DNA from: an uncultured Opitutia bacterium
Lineage (GTDB): Bacteria; Verrucomicrobiota; Verrucomicrobiia; Opitutales; UBA953
Assembly (NCBI GenBank): GCA_945957395.1
Contig: CAMFKE010000008.1
Location: forward strand, 62,001 to 126,000
DNA length: 64,000 nt
Reading direction: 5' to 3'
Position numbers and translations under genes: made by a program
In this document: one piece after another, positions 17,974 through 25,817 of the stretch
Layout: every line of letters starts with the position of its first letter
Numbering within the stretch: position 1 is the stretch's first letter
The notes under the pieces: model-generated
Told to the model about the DNA's origin: nothing
Databases searched by the model: none
What the model saw: the letters and a program-made list of their open reading frames with translations, nothing else

Positions 17974-18657
17974 TCAGTTGAAGTCGAAGAGGTCCAGTTC
18001 CCCCTGCATGCGGTCGTTGGCGCGCGAGCCCGAAAGGCTTTCGCGCACCAGGGTTTCCAGGGAGACCCCCGCGCGGTCGCTGGCGGAGCACAGGTGGCGC
18101 AGCAGGAGCGCGGCCGCCAGTGCGTCGTAAAGGGCGCAATGGTACTTTCTCCGACCGGGAGGGCAGTGCTTCTCGGCAAGCTTTTCTAGGCGCCTCTCGA
18201 GCGAGAACCAGCGCATGAGCGTGCCCAGCTTGTGCTCGGCGAGCGCGGGGTGCCAGTTCACCGCCAGCCGATGCGTGTCCACCCACGGGCCCCAGTCGAC
18301 CACCGGGGGGGCGCCGGGTGAGGCGAAATCGGGCACGGCGCGCGGGTAGGGCCACACGCCCTTGAGCAGGCCCTGCTCCACCTGCGCATGGTGCGCGGCC
18401 AGCAGCCCGGTTTCGCGCAGGTTCAGGAAAATCTCCGCGTCGGCGGCGAAGGGCGGCAGGCCCTCGACATCGCGGGTCCGAATGCCGTGGCACTGCGTGT
18501 CCAGCGTCGGGATCGGCGCGTCGGCGGCGCACAGGCGCGTGCGCGCCTCCACCACCTCGCCGCCCAGCAGCGTGGCCACGCCGTACTCGACAATGCCCGT
18601 GCGCGATCCGCCCTCGAAATCGAGGACATGGATGGGCGTGTCTTTCCAGTGCGGCAT
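17974..18657 (-). CDS. DEDD-family 3'-5' exonuclease (DnaQ-like domain protein)
   Basis: A 227-residue protein with the three exonuclease motifs. ExoI is HVLDFEGG (Asp13 and Glu15). ExoII lies in LAAHHAQVEQGLL, with Glu where most members have Asp. ExoIII is KYHCALYDALA, an H-x4-D pattern. The family removes nucleotides from 3' ends using two metal ions. No polymerase or helicase domain is attached, so it is a stand-alone exonuclease of DNA repair or RNA trimming rather than clearly the replicative epsilon subunit. The ATG at 18657 gives a natural start just before ExoI. It is followed on the same strand by the GxxExxY gene, 302 bp downstream. Confidence 0.82.
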   Translation of the reverse strand: MPHWKDTPIHVLDFEGGSRTGIVEYGVATLLGGEVVEARTRLCAADAPIPTLDTQCHGIRTRDVEGLPPFAADAEIFLNLRETGLLAAHHAQVEQGLLKGVWPYPRAVPDFASPGAPPVVDWGPWVDTHRLAVNWHPALAEHKLGTLMRWFSLERRLEKLAEKHCPPGRRKYHCALYDALAAALLLRHLCSASDRAGVSLETLVRESLSGSRANDRMQGELDLFDFN

Positions 18658-18759
18658 GGCGGCCCGCAGAATCGGGCCGGCCCTGCCGGATTCAACCGGG
18701 AAAATGCGGCCTCGGTCTTAGAAGAGATCCACGGTCAGCTCGCCGTCGGATATGCGCGC

Positions 18760-18785
18760 AAAAAAGCCGGGCGTCGCCGCCCGGC
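18760..18785 (-). terminator. Intrinsic terminator of glyS
   Basis: On the minus strand GCCGGGC (18785-18779) pairs with GCCCGGC (18772-18766) around a 6-nt loop and is followed directly by TTTTTT (18765-18760). It lies 24 nt after the glyS stop. Confidence 0.88.
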
Positions 18786-18808
18786 CTTCTGGGAGAGAGC
18801 GAAGGGGG

Positions 18809-20341
18809 TTAGCCTTCGATCTGCTGCTCGAGGTACTTGATGAGTTCGTCCTCGGTCATGCGCACCTGCTTGCAGGTGTCGCGGTCGCGCACGGTGACCT
18901 TATTGTCGGCCTCGATGGGCGCGCCGTCCTTGCCGATGCCGACTGTCTCGAAGTCGATGGTGATGCCGAAGGGCGTGCCGATCTCGTCCTGTCGACGGTA
19001 GCGGCGGCCGAGGGCGCCGGCGGTGTCGAAGAAGACGTTCCAGCGGCGCTTGAGCTTCTTGTAGAGCTGTTCGGCGCGCTCGAGTACGACCGGGTTGTTT
19101 TTCACCATCGGGAAGACGGCGGCCTTGTAGGGGGCGATGCGCGGGTGCAGACGCAGCACGGTGCGCTTCTCGCCGTCCACCTCGTCCTCGTAGTAGGCTG
19201 CGGTGAGCACGGCGAGGAAGGTGCGGTCGACGCCGACGGAGGGCTCGATGACATGCGGGATGTACTTCTTCTTGGCGGTCTCGTCGAAGTACTCGAGGGG
19301 CTTGCCGCAGGCCTTGGAGTGCTGCTGCAGGTCGTAGTCGCCGCGCGCGGCGATGCCCTGGAGCTCCTGGACGCCGAAGGGGTACTCGAACATGATGTCG
19401 GTCGTGCCCTTGGAGTAGAACGCGAGCTTCTCCTTGGGGTGCGCGTACAGGGAGAGCTTTTCGCGCGGGACGCCGATGGAGACGAACCAGTTCACGCAGT
19501 ACTCGATCCAGTCCTTGTGCTCCTTGGCCCAGTCGGCTTCGGGGGAGATGAAGAACTCGATCTCCATCTGCTCGAACTCGCGCGAGCGGAAGATGAAGTT
19601 GCGCGGGTTGATCTCGTTGCGGAAGGCCTTGCCGATCTGCGCGATGCCGAAGGGCACCTTCACGCGGCCGGTATCCACGACGTTCTTGAAGTTGATGAAG
19701 ATGCCCTGCGCGGTCTCGGGTCGCAGCCAGGACACGGAGTCCTCGGTGGCGAGCGCGCCGACCTTGGTCTCGAACATCATGTTGAAGGCGCGCGGGGGCG
19801 TGAGGCTGCCGGGCTTGCCGGTGGCGGGCGAGGGGATGAGCGCGTGCTGCTCGGGCGTGGCCTCGGTGTAGTCCTTGAGCACGACGGGGGCGAGTTCGCC
19901 CTGCTTGGCCAGCTTGCGCTTCATCTCGGCGGCGGACTGCTCGGCCTTGGCCTGCATGCCTTCGTCTTCCATGACGGAGACATAGCCGATGGTCTCGCCG
20001 GCCACGATCACGGGGGCGAAGAAGAGCTGGTCGGCGCGGAAACGCTGCTTGGACTCCTTGCAGTCCACCATGGGGTCGGTGAAGTTGTCCACGTGGCCCG
20101 AGGCGCGCAGGGTGTTCGGGTGGTGGATGATGGTGGAGTCGAGGCCCACGATGTCGTCGCGGCGGCGCACCATGTCCTGCCACCAGGCGTCCTTGATGTT
20201 CTTCTTCAGTTCGGAGCCGAGGGGACCGTAGTCGAAGAAGCCGTTGTAGCCGCCGTAGATTTCGGAGGATTGGAAGACGAAGCCTCGGCGTTTGCAGAGG
20301 TTGATGATGTTGTCCATCAGGTTGGGCGTGGCGTCGGCCAT
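18809..20341 (-). CDS. glyS: Glycine--tRNA ligase (single-chain homodimeric type)
   Basis: A cytoplasmic enzyme that activates glycine with ATP and charges tRNA-Gly. The 510 residues start [20 protein letters not shown], and the class IIa features are clear: [17 protein letters not shown] near the N-terminus, motif 2 ([19 protein letters not shown]) with the following MEIEFF strand, motif 3 ([14 protein letters not shown]), and a C-terminal anticodon-binding domain ([14 protein letters not shown]). This is the alpha2 GlyRS type shared with eukaryotes, archaea and several bacterial phyla, not the alpha/beta GlyQ-GlyS pair. The frame is open far upstream, but the conserved domain begins at the Met at 20341. 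The gene is divergent from tatD and has a strong terminator. Confidence 0.96.
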   Translation of the reverse strand: MADATPNLMDNIINLCKRRGFVFQSSEIYGGYNGFFDYGPLGSELKKNIKDAWWQDMVRRRDDIVGLDSTIIHHPNTLRASGHVDNFTDPMVDCKESKQRFRADQLFFAPVIVAGETIGYVSVMEDEGMQAKAEQSAAEMKRKLAKQGELAPVVLKDYTEATPEQHALIPSPATGKPGSLTPPRAFNMMFETKVGALATEDSVSWLRPETAQGIFINFKNVVDTGRVKVPFGIAQIGKAFRNEINPRNFIFRSREFEQMEIEFFISPEADWAKEHKDWIEYCVNWFVSIGVPREKLSLYAHPKEKLAFYSKGTTDIMFEYPFGVQELQGIAARGDYDLQQHSKACGKPLEYFDETAKKKYIPHVIEPSVGVDRTFLAVLTAAYYEDEVDGEKRTVLRLHPRIAPYKAAVFPMVKNNPVVLERAEQLYKKLKRRWNVFFDTAGALGRRYRRQDEIGTPFGITIDFETVGIGKDGAPIEADNKVTVRDRDTCKQVRMTEDELIKYLEQQIEG

Positions 20342-20467
20342 GGCGGAAACGGTGCGGGATTGGCGGTTGTGAAAGTGGCGCACCTTGCGTGCGAGCCGGC
20401 CGAGCGACAAGCCGGAAGTCCGAGATTGCGCATTGCCGAGGGCGGCGAGCCGCATGGAATGCGGGGC

Positions 20468-21292
20468 ATGGGCACGCTCCGTCTTTTCGACGCGCACAAT
20501 CACCTGCAGGAATTCGCGGGGCGCGCCGATTTCGCGCGCATGGTCGATGAGGCGCGGAAGGTCGGCGTGGAGCGTATGGTGGTGAACGGCACGCGCGAAT
20601 CGGACTGGCCCGCCGTCGCCAGACTCGCCAATGAATGGCCCGAGTTGGTGGTGCCGGCGTTCGGGCTGCACCCGTGGCATGTCGCCTCGCGCACGCCGGG
20701 CTGGCTGAAGACGCTGGAGGCGCGGTTGCGCGAGTTCCCGCACGCCGCGGTGGGCGAGATCGGGCTGGACCGGTGGGTGCGCGATTTCGACTGGGACGCT
20801 CAGACGGCGGTGTTTGCGGAGCAATGGCGTCTGGCGGTCGCGTTGAACCGGCCGGCGCAGGTGCACTGTCTGCGCGCCTACGGCCACCTGGAGCAAATGT
20901 TGCGCGACGAACGGAAACCGGAGCGCGGGTGGCTTCTGCACAATTACGGAGGGCCGGCCGAGATGGTGCCGGCGTTCGCCGCGCTCGGCGCCTCGTTCTC
21001 GTTTTCCGGATACTTTTTGACCGCGCGCAAGATCGCCGACCGCACGGCGGCCTTCACGCGCGTGCCGGGCGACCGGCTGCTGCTCGAGACGGACGCGCCC
21101 GACATGGCGCCGCCGGAAGAGTTCTCCCGTTTCTCGTGCTTCCCTCGCGAGGGTGGCGGCCCCGCGAACCACCCGGGCAACCTCGCCGGGGTTTGCGAAG
21201 GCCTGGCCCGGGTGCTCGGCGTTTCCCCCGAGGCGCTGGCCGCGCGCACGACGGCGAATGCGGCGAGGATGTTCCTTGGTGACGCCGGATGA
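20468..21292 (+). CDS. TatD-family metal-dependent hydrolase (putative DNase)
   Basis: A 274-residue TIM-barrel amidohydrolase of the TatD family. The N-terminal metal site is FDAHNHL (H-x-H), then VGEIGLD supplies the metal Glu, VHCLRAYG and LLHNYGG supply His ligands, and [12 protein letters not shown] the final Asp. Family members act as 3'-5' exonucleases or DNases in DNA repair. Here the usual FHCFSG segment is LHNYGG, a small deviation that keeps the His. An ATG nine bases upstream (20459) is an alternative start; I chose the Met adjacent to the first conserved strand. It is divergent from glyS, with about 126 bp between the starts, and convergent with the phosphorylase gene over a shared bidirectional terminator. 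Confidence 0.88.
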   Translation: MGTLRLFDAHNHLQEFAGRADFARMVDEARKVGVERMVVNGTRESDWPAVARLANEWPELVVPAFGLHPWHVASRTPGWLKTLEARLREFPHAAVGEIGLDRWVRDFDWDAQTAVFAEQWRLAVALNRPAQVHCLRAYGHLEQMLRDERKPERGWLLHNYGGPAEMVPAFAALGASFSFSGYFLTARKIADRTAAFTRVPGDRLLLETDAPDMAPPEEFSRFSCFPREGGGPANHPGNLAGVCEGLARVLGVSPEALAARTTANAARMFLGDAG

Positions 21293-21308
21293 GTGTCTCG
21301 GCCAATGA

Positions 21309-21339
21309 AAAGGCCGCCGGAATTTCTCCGGCGGCCTTT
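21309..21339. terminator. Bidirectional terminator between tatD and the pyrimidine phosphorylase gene
   Basis: AAAGGCCGCCGGA (21309-21321) pairs perfectly with TCCGGCGGCCTTT (21327-21339) around a 5-nt loop. There are T-rich ends on both strands. It separates two convergent genes. Confidence 0.88.
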
Positions 21340-21364
21340 CCGTGTCTGAACCCGCTGAACGGAA

Positions 21365-22726
21365 TCAGGCGACGCGCTCGACGACGAGGTCGCGCACGTT
21401 GGGCTTGTCCTTGAGCATGGTGACGTTCGGGCGCTTCGGGGCGAGGCGGTAGGCGTCGCGGAAGTAGGGCAGCGCGGCCTCCATCTTGGCCTCGTCATTG
21501 TAGTGGATCATGATGAGCGCCTCGCCCTGCTTCACCTGCGTGGCGACCTTGCGGATCTCGGTGATGCCCACGGCGGGGTCGAGCGTGCCGTCCTTGCGCG
21601 TGGCCAGGATCTGCACGCCGCGCGCGATCTTGCCGGCGTCGATGGTGTGTACATAGCCGCGCTTGGCGGCGGGCAGCTTCTTGACGTACTGCGCCTTGGG
21701 GAACTTGGCGGGATCGTCGATCCAGTCGGTCTTGCCGCCCTGGGCGCGGATCATCTCCTTGAACTTCTCGAGGGCCGAGCCGTCCGCGAGGTGCTTCTCG
21801 ACGGTCTGCTTGGCGGAGAGCGTGGAACCGGCGACGCCGGCGAGGCGCACAATCTCCATGCCCAGCTTGAGCACGAGTTCCTTGAGGTCCTCGGGGCCGC
21901 GGCCCTGAAGCAGTTCCACGGCTTCGCGGATTTCCAGGGCGGTGCCCACGGAGTCGCCGAGAGGCTCGTTGGCGTCGGTCACGAGGGCGACGCACTTGCG
22001 GTTCATGCTGCGCGCCACGCGGGTGATGGTGCGGGCGAGTTGCTTGGCCTGCTCGAGGTCGCGCACCGAGGAGCCGTTGCCCCACTTCACATCGACGACG
22101 AGGCCTTCGCAGCCCTCGGCGAGCTTCTTGGAAAGGATGCTGCCGGTGATGAGGGGCAGGCTGGGGATGGTGGCGGTGCCGTGGCGCAGGGTGTAGAAGA
22201 GGTCGTCGGCGGGCGCGATCTCCTTGCACGATTCGGTCACGGCGGTGCCGACCTTGGTGAGCAGGCCGACATACTCCTTAAGGGAGTACTTGGCCTTGAA
22301 TCCGGGGATGGAGGAGAGCTTGTCGACGGAGGAGATGACGAACTCCTCGTCCTTGCCGTTCATGCCGGGGGCGACCACGCCCGCGGCCGCGGCGAGCGCG
22401 TTGAGCACGAGGGTGGTCTTGTCGCCCACGCCGCCGGTGGAGACCTTGGCGATCTTGGGATGGTGGATCTTGCCCAGGTCGAGGACGTCGCCGGAGAGGC
22501 GCATCTCCTCGGCGAAGGTGGCGGTCTCCTGCGCCGACATCTGGCGGAAGAAGATGGCCATGGCCAGGGCCGCCTGCTGGTGCTCCGGCATCTCCCGGTC
22601 CATGATCGAATCGACGATGTAGCGGATTTCTTCGTCGGTGAACTCGCCGCCATCCCGCTTTTTCTCAATGAGATAGGCGAAGGAGGGGTTCAGGTTTCGT
22701 TTCGATTCGAGCAGCTTTTCGGCCAT
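21365..22726 (-). CDS. Thymidine/pyrimidine-nucleoside phosphorylase family protein, variant signature
   Basis: A 453-residue enzyme of the phosphorylase II family, which splits thymidine or uridine with phosphate into base and deoxyribose/ribose 1-phosphate. The alpha-helical N-terminus (TDEEIRYIVDSIMDREMPEH), the phosphate loop (KVSTGGVGDKTTLVLN), and the conserved PLITGSILSKKLAEG and VDVKWGNG segments are all present. The usual family signature with GRGLGHTGGT-D-LE is missing. At that place the protein reads PGMNGKDEEFVISSVDKLSS, so the nucleoside specificity may differ. The frame extends upstream to 23056, but the Met at 22726 (MAEKLLESKRNL) fits the family N-terminus. Transcription probably starts in the 351-bp region shared with the divergent LTA-synthase-like gene. 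Confidence 0.83.
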   Translation of the reverse strand: MAEKLLESKRNLNPSFAYLIEKKRDGGEFTDEEIRYIVDSIMDREMPEHQQAALAMAIFFRQMSAQETATFAEEMRLSGDVLDLGKIHHPKIAKVSTGGVGDKTTLVLNALAAAAGVVAPGMNGKDEEFVISSVDKLSSIPGFKAKYSLKEYVGLLTKVGTAVTESCKEIAPADDLFYTLRHGTATIPSLPLITGSILSKKLAEGCEGLVVDVKWGNGSSVRDLEQAKQLARTITRVARSMNRKCVALVTDANEPLGDSVGTALEIREAVELLQGRGPEDLKELVLKLGMEIVRLAGVAGSTLSAKQTVEKHLADGSALEKFKEMIRAQGGKTDWIDDPAKFPKAQYVKKLPAAKRGYVHTIDAGKIARGVQILATRKDGTLDPAVGITEIRKVATQVKQGEALIMIHYNDEAKMEAALPYFRDAYRLAPKRPNVTMLKDKPNVRDLVVERVA

Positions 22727-23077
22727 GTGGTGAGTCGGTTTTGAATGGTGCGGGTCACAACATCTCCTGAGAGAAGGGTGGCTCGCTGAAGCTCGCCTGT
22801 TTGCCTCTTTGCGAGCATTTGTCGAGCTTATACAGTTACGCTTTACGGGGATTTTGCGAGCAGGTCTCAGGCCGAACGGCCTAAGGATAAGCGCTTTATG
22901 GCGGGCGTGGTACAAGGGCGGGGCCTTGGGGCAAGGGCGGGGCGCCCCCCCCCCCCCTGTGGGCATAGGCGCTTGCACTTCGGAGCGTATGGCGTACCGA
23001 GGGCCGGGTCCGGCGGGCTCCCTGCGTTCCTCGACTTCGGATAGACTAAAAGACACTCACAAGCCGCTTAACGCACC
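22727..23077. promoter_or_regulatory. Divergent control region with a 13-C tract and a direct repeat
   Basis: The 351 bp between two divergent genes carry no gene. TTTGCGAGCA occurs twice (22808-22817 and 22853-22862), 45 bp apart start to start, with an AT-rich segment (TTATACAG) between them that could be a -10 box for either strand. A homopolymer of 13 C (22945-22957) lies about 120 bp before the LTA-synthase-like start. A TAGACT box at about 23044 is a weak -10 candidate for that gene. Confidence 0.5.
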
Positions 23078-25153
23078 ATGCTCCGTCGCACCCTGCTTCG
23101 CGCGCTCGCCCACCGTCACGGGGGCGTGCTGATCTTCCTTTCCCTCTTTCTGGGCGTCTCCACGCTCACTCGCCTGTTGCTCCTGGCCAAGGCTCGCGAC
23201 GGCGTGGCCTGGGATTTCTCTCTGCTCAAGGCGTTCCTCGCCGGTTTCGGTTTCGACCTGGCCATGGGCCTGCTGTTCGCGCTGCCGTTGGCGCTGGTGC
23301 TGGCGCTCACGCCGCGGCGCATCTTCGTGTCGCGCGCCTACCGCCGTGGCTTGCACGCCTTCTTCCTGCTGGCGCTGGCGGGGCTGCTCTTCACCGGTGT
23401 TTCCGAATGGTTGTTTTGGGACGAGTTCGGCGTCAGGTTCAACTTCATCGCCGTGGACTACCTCGTGTACACGACGGAGGTGATTCGCAACATCCGCGAA
23501 TCCTACAACATGCCGGCCATCCTCGGCGCGCTGGCGGTGGCGACGGGCGGCCTCTGGTATGCGGTTTGCCGCATGGGCGCTCATCGTCGCTGGATGGATT
23601 CCCCCGAGGCGGCCGAAGGGCGCGGGCGCATCGCCGGGCTCACCCTGGTGGGCGCCCCGACGCTGTTCGCCGGCGGCGCCTTGCTGGCGCTGGGCGTGAG
23701 CGAGCCGGGCGTGAGCTCCGGAGGTTTTGTGGAAGTGATGAGTTCCGGGCTTCGCCACATGGGCGAGGTGCAGCCGGCCATGACCAACTCGTACAACACC
23801 GAGCTGGCCAAGAACGGCCAGTATGCGTTCGTCGCCGCCTTCTGGGGCAACGAGCTCGAGTACGACAGGTTTTACCCGACCCGCCCCGGCGACGAATCCT
23901 TCCTGCGTCTGCGCAAGCTGCTCAAGCAGGACAACACGACCTTTGTGAGCGACGACTCAAACCCTCGCGACATCACGCGCGTGGTGCGCGGCAAGGGTGA
24001 GGGCAAGCGTCTCAATGTCATCCAGATCACCGTGGAGAGCCTCAGCGCCGAGTTCCTCGGGTGCTACGGCGAATCCTCGAAAGCGGCCGCCAGCCTGACC
24101 CCGAACCTCGACCGCCTCGCCGGCGAAAGCGTGTGGTTCCGCCACCTCTACGCCGGTGGCACGCGCACGGTGCGCGGCATGGAGGCTCTGGCGCTGAGCG
24201 TGCCGCCCACGCCCGGGCAGGCCATCCTGCGCCGCCCTCACTGCGAGAATCTGGCGACGCTCGGCTCGGTGTTCGCCAACCACGGCTACGACCTGGCCTT
24301 CGTGTACGGCGGCGACGGCATGTTCGACAACATGAACTACTTCTTCGCCAACAACGGCTTCCGTGTGCTCGATCAGCCCGCGCAGCTCAAGGCCAACCCC
24401 GACACCAAGCCGGCGTTCGCCAACGCCTGGGGCGCCAGCGACGAGGATCTTTTCGACTGGGTCGTGGCCGACGCCGACAAGGCGCACGCCGCGGGCAAGC
24501 CGTTCTTCCGCTTCGTGATGACCACGAGCAACCACCGTCCCTTCACCTGGCCGGCCGGACGCATCGACCCGAAGCTCAAGGGGCGCGACGGCGGTGTCGC
24601 CTACACCGATTACGCCATCGGCAAGTTCCTGCGCGACGCCTCGACCAAGCCCTGGTTCAAGGACACCGTGTTCGTGATCGTGGCCGACCATTGCGCGAGC
24701 GTTGCGGGCAAGCGCGAACTGGAGGTGCGCAAGTACGAGATCCCCATGTTCGTGTACTGCCCTGCTCACTTGGAGCCGCGCCGCATCGACACCCTGTGCA
24801 GCCAGATCGACTACGCGCCCACGCTGCTTGGTCTGATGGACTGGTCTTATGTCAGCCGCTTCTTCGGGCGCGATGTACTGCGCCCGGCATCCGGTGACGA
24901 CCGGGCGTTCATCAGCAACTACCAGAAAATCGGACTGCTTCAGGAGGGCGACCTGGCGGTGCTCAAGCCTGTCAAGGTCGAGCTGGAGTTCGCCTGCGAT
25001 TACAAGACCGGCGAGATTTCCCCCAAGAATCCCGACGCGTGCGTGGAGGACGCCATCGCCTGGTACGGCTGCGCCTCCTGGTTGTTCCATAGCGGCGGCA
25101 TGGCCGCGGTGCCGGCTGCTCTCGAAAAGGAATTGCTGCGCAAAACGCTCTGA
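23078..25153 (+). CDS. LTA-synthase/MdoB-type phosphoglycerol transferase family membrane sulfatase
   Basis: A 691-residue inner-membrane protein. About five hydrophobic helices fill the first 220 residues (for example VLIFLSLFLGV, LLFALPLALVLAL and FFLLALAGLLF). A periplasmic alkaline-phosphatase/sulfatase-fold domain starts near residue 310 (NVIQITVESLSAEFLGCYG, metal Glu). The nucleophile is a Thr in GGTRTVRGME (T362 or T364), and late metal ligands are in VADHC (D537, H538). Relatives transfer phosphoglycerol to lipoteichoic acid or to osmoregulated periplasmic glucans. In a diderm the glucan- or LPS-modifying role is likelier. The ATG is the natural start; recR begins 21 nt after the stop, so the two are probably cotranscribed. 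The upstream C13 tract could make expression variable. Confidence 0.87.
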   Translation: MLRRTLLRALAHRHGGVLIFLSLFLGVSTLTRLLLLAKARDGVAWDFSLLKAFLAGFGFDLAMGLLFALPLALVLALTPRRIFVSRAYRRGLHAFFLLALAGLLFTGVSEWLFWDEFGVRFNFIAVDYLVYTTEVIRNIRESYNMPAILGALAVATGGLWYAVCRMGAHRRWMDSPEAAEGRGRIAGLTLVGAPTLFAGGALLALGVSEPGVSSGGFVEVMSSGLRHMGEVQPAMTNSYNTELAKNGQYAFVAAFWGNELEYDRFYPTRPGDESFLRLRKLLKQDNTTFVSDDSNPRDITRVVRGKGEGKRLNVIQITVESLSAEFLGCYGESSKAAASLTPNLDRLAGESVWFRHLYAGGTRTVRGMEALALSVPPTPGQAILRRPHCENLATLGSVFANHGYDLAFVYGGDGMFDNMNYFFANNGFRVLDQPAQLKANPDTKPAFANAWGASDEDLFDWVVADADKAHAAGKPFFRFVMTTSNHRPFTWPAGRIDPKLKGRDGGVAYTDYAIGKFLRDASTKPWFKDTVFVIVADHCASVAGKRELEVRKYEIPMFVYCPAHLEPRRIDTLCSQIDYAPTLLGLMDWSYVSRFFGRDVLRPASGDDRAFISNYQKIGLLQEGDLAVLKPVKVELEFACDYKTGEISPKNPDACVEDAIAWYGCASWLFHSGGMAAVPAALEKELLRKTL

Positions 25154-25174
25154 GCCTCGACGCGCCCGCCGCAC

Positions 25175-25777
25175 ATGACGCCCGCCTTCGACCAAGCGCA
25201 CAGGCTGCTCAAACAGCTTCCCGGGCTCGGCCACCGTTCCGCTGAACGCGTGGCGCTGCACCTGCTGGTGGAGAAACCGACCCGGCTGGCGCCGCTACTG
25301 GACGCCCTGCGCGCCGCGGCCGAGGCGCTGAGGGGTTGCCCGGAGTGCGGCAACCTGTGCGAGGGCGAGCGCTGCTCGATATGCGCCGATGCTCGGCGCG
25401 ACGGCTCGGTGGTGTGCGTGGTGGAGCAGGTTCCGGACCTCCTGGCGATCGAGCGTTCCGGCGCCTACTCCGGCCGCTACCATGTGTTGCACGGCAGGCT
25501 TTCGCCCATCCGCGGCGTCGGTCCGGATGACCTCCATATCGAGCCGTTGGAGCGCAAGTTCGCGGCCGGCGAGGTGCGCGAGCTCATCCTGGCGCTCCCC
25601 AACGACATCGAGGGGGAGGCCACCTGCCATTACCTGACTCAGACTTTCGCCGAGGGTCGCCCGCACATCGCGGTGTCGCGCATCGGCTTCGGCCTGCCCA
25701 GCGGCGGCGCGCTCACCTTCGCCGACCCGGCCACCTTGCGCAGCGCGCTGGACGGACGGCGCGGCTTCGGCCGCTGA
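25175..25777 (+). CDS. recR: Recombination mediator protein RecR
   Basis: A 200-residue protein with the standard RecR layout: a helix-hairpin-helix (LKQLPGLGHRSAERVALHLL), a four-Cys zinc site (C55-x2-C58 and C67-x2-C70), and a Toprim domain (VCVVEQVPDLLAIERSG, then LSPIRGVGPDDL and EVRELILALPNDIEGEAT). The C-terminal Walker-B-like segment is ISRIGFGLPSGGALTFAD in family terms; here it reads VSRIGFGLPSGG. With RecO, RecR helps load RecA on gapped DNA. It sits 21 nt after the LTA-synthase-like gene and is convergent with recQ, another gene of the RecF pathway. Confidence 0.96.
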   Translation: MTPAFDQAHRLLKQLPGLGHRSAERVALHLLVEKPTRLAPLLDALRAAAEALRGCPECGNLCEGERCSICADARRDGSVVCVVEQVPDLLAIERSGAYSGRYHVLHGRLSPIRGVGPDDLHIEPLERKFAAGEVRELILALPNDIEGEATCHYLTQTFAEGRPHIAVSRIGFGLPSGGALTFADPATLRSALDGRRGFGR

Positions 25778-25817
25778 TCGGTTCAAATATGCCCCGGCCG
25801 GTTCGGCTCAGGGGCGC

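Noticed and set aside
18752-20458. Long + strand open frame upstream of tatD, antisense to glyS
   Set aside because: glyS is unmistakable on the other strand. TatD homology begins only at about 20468.
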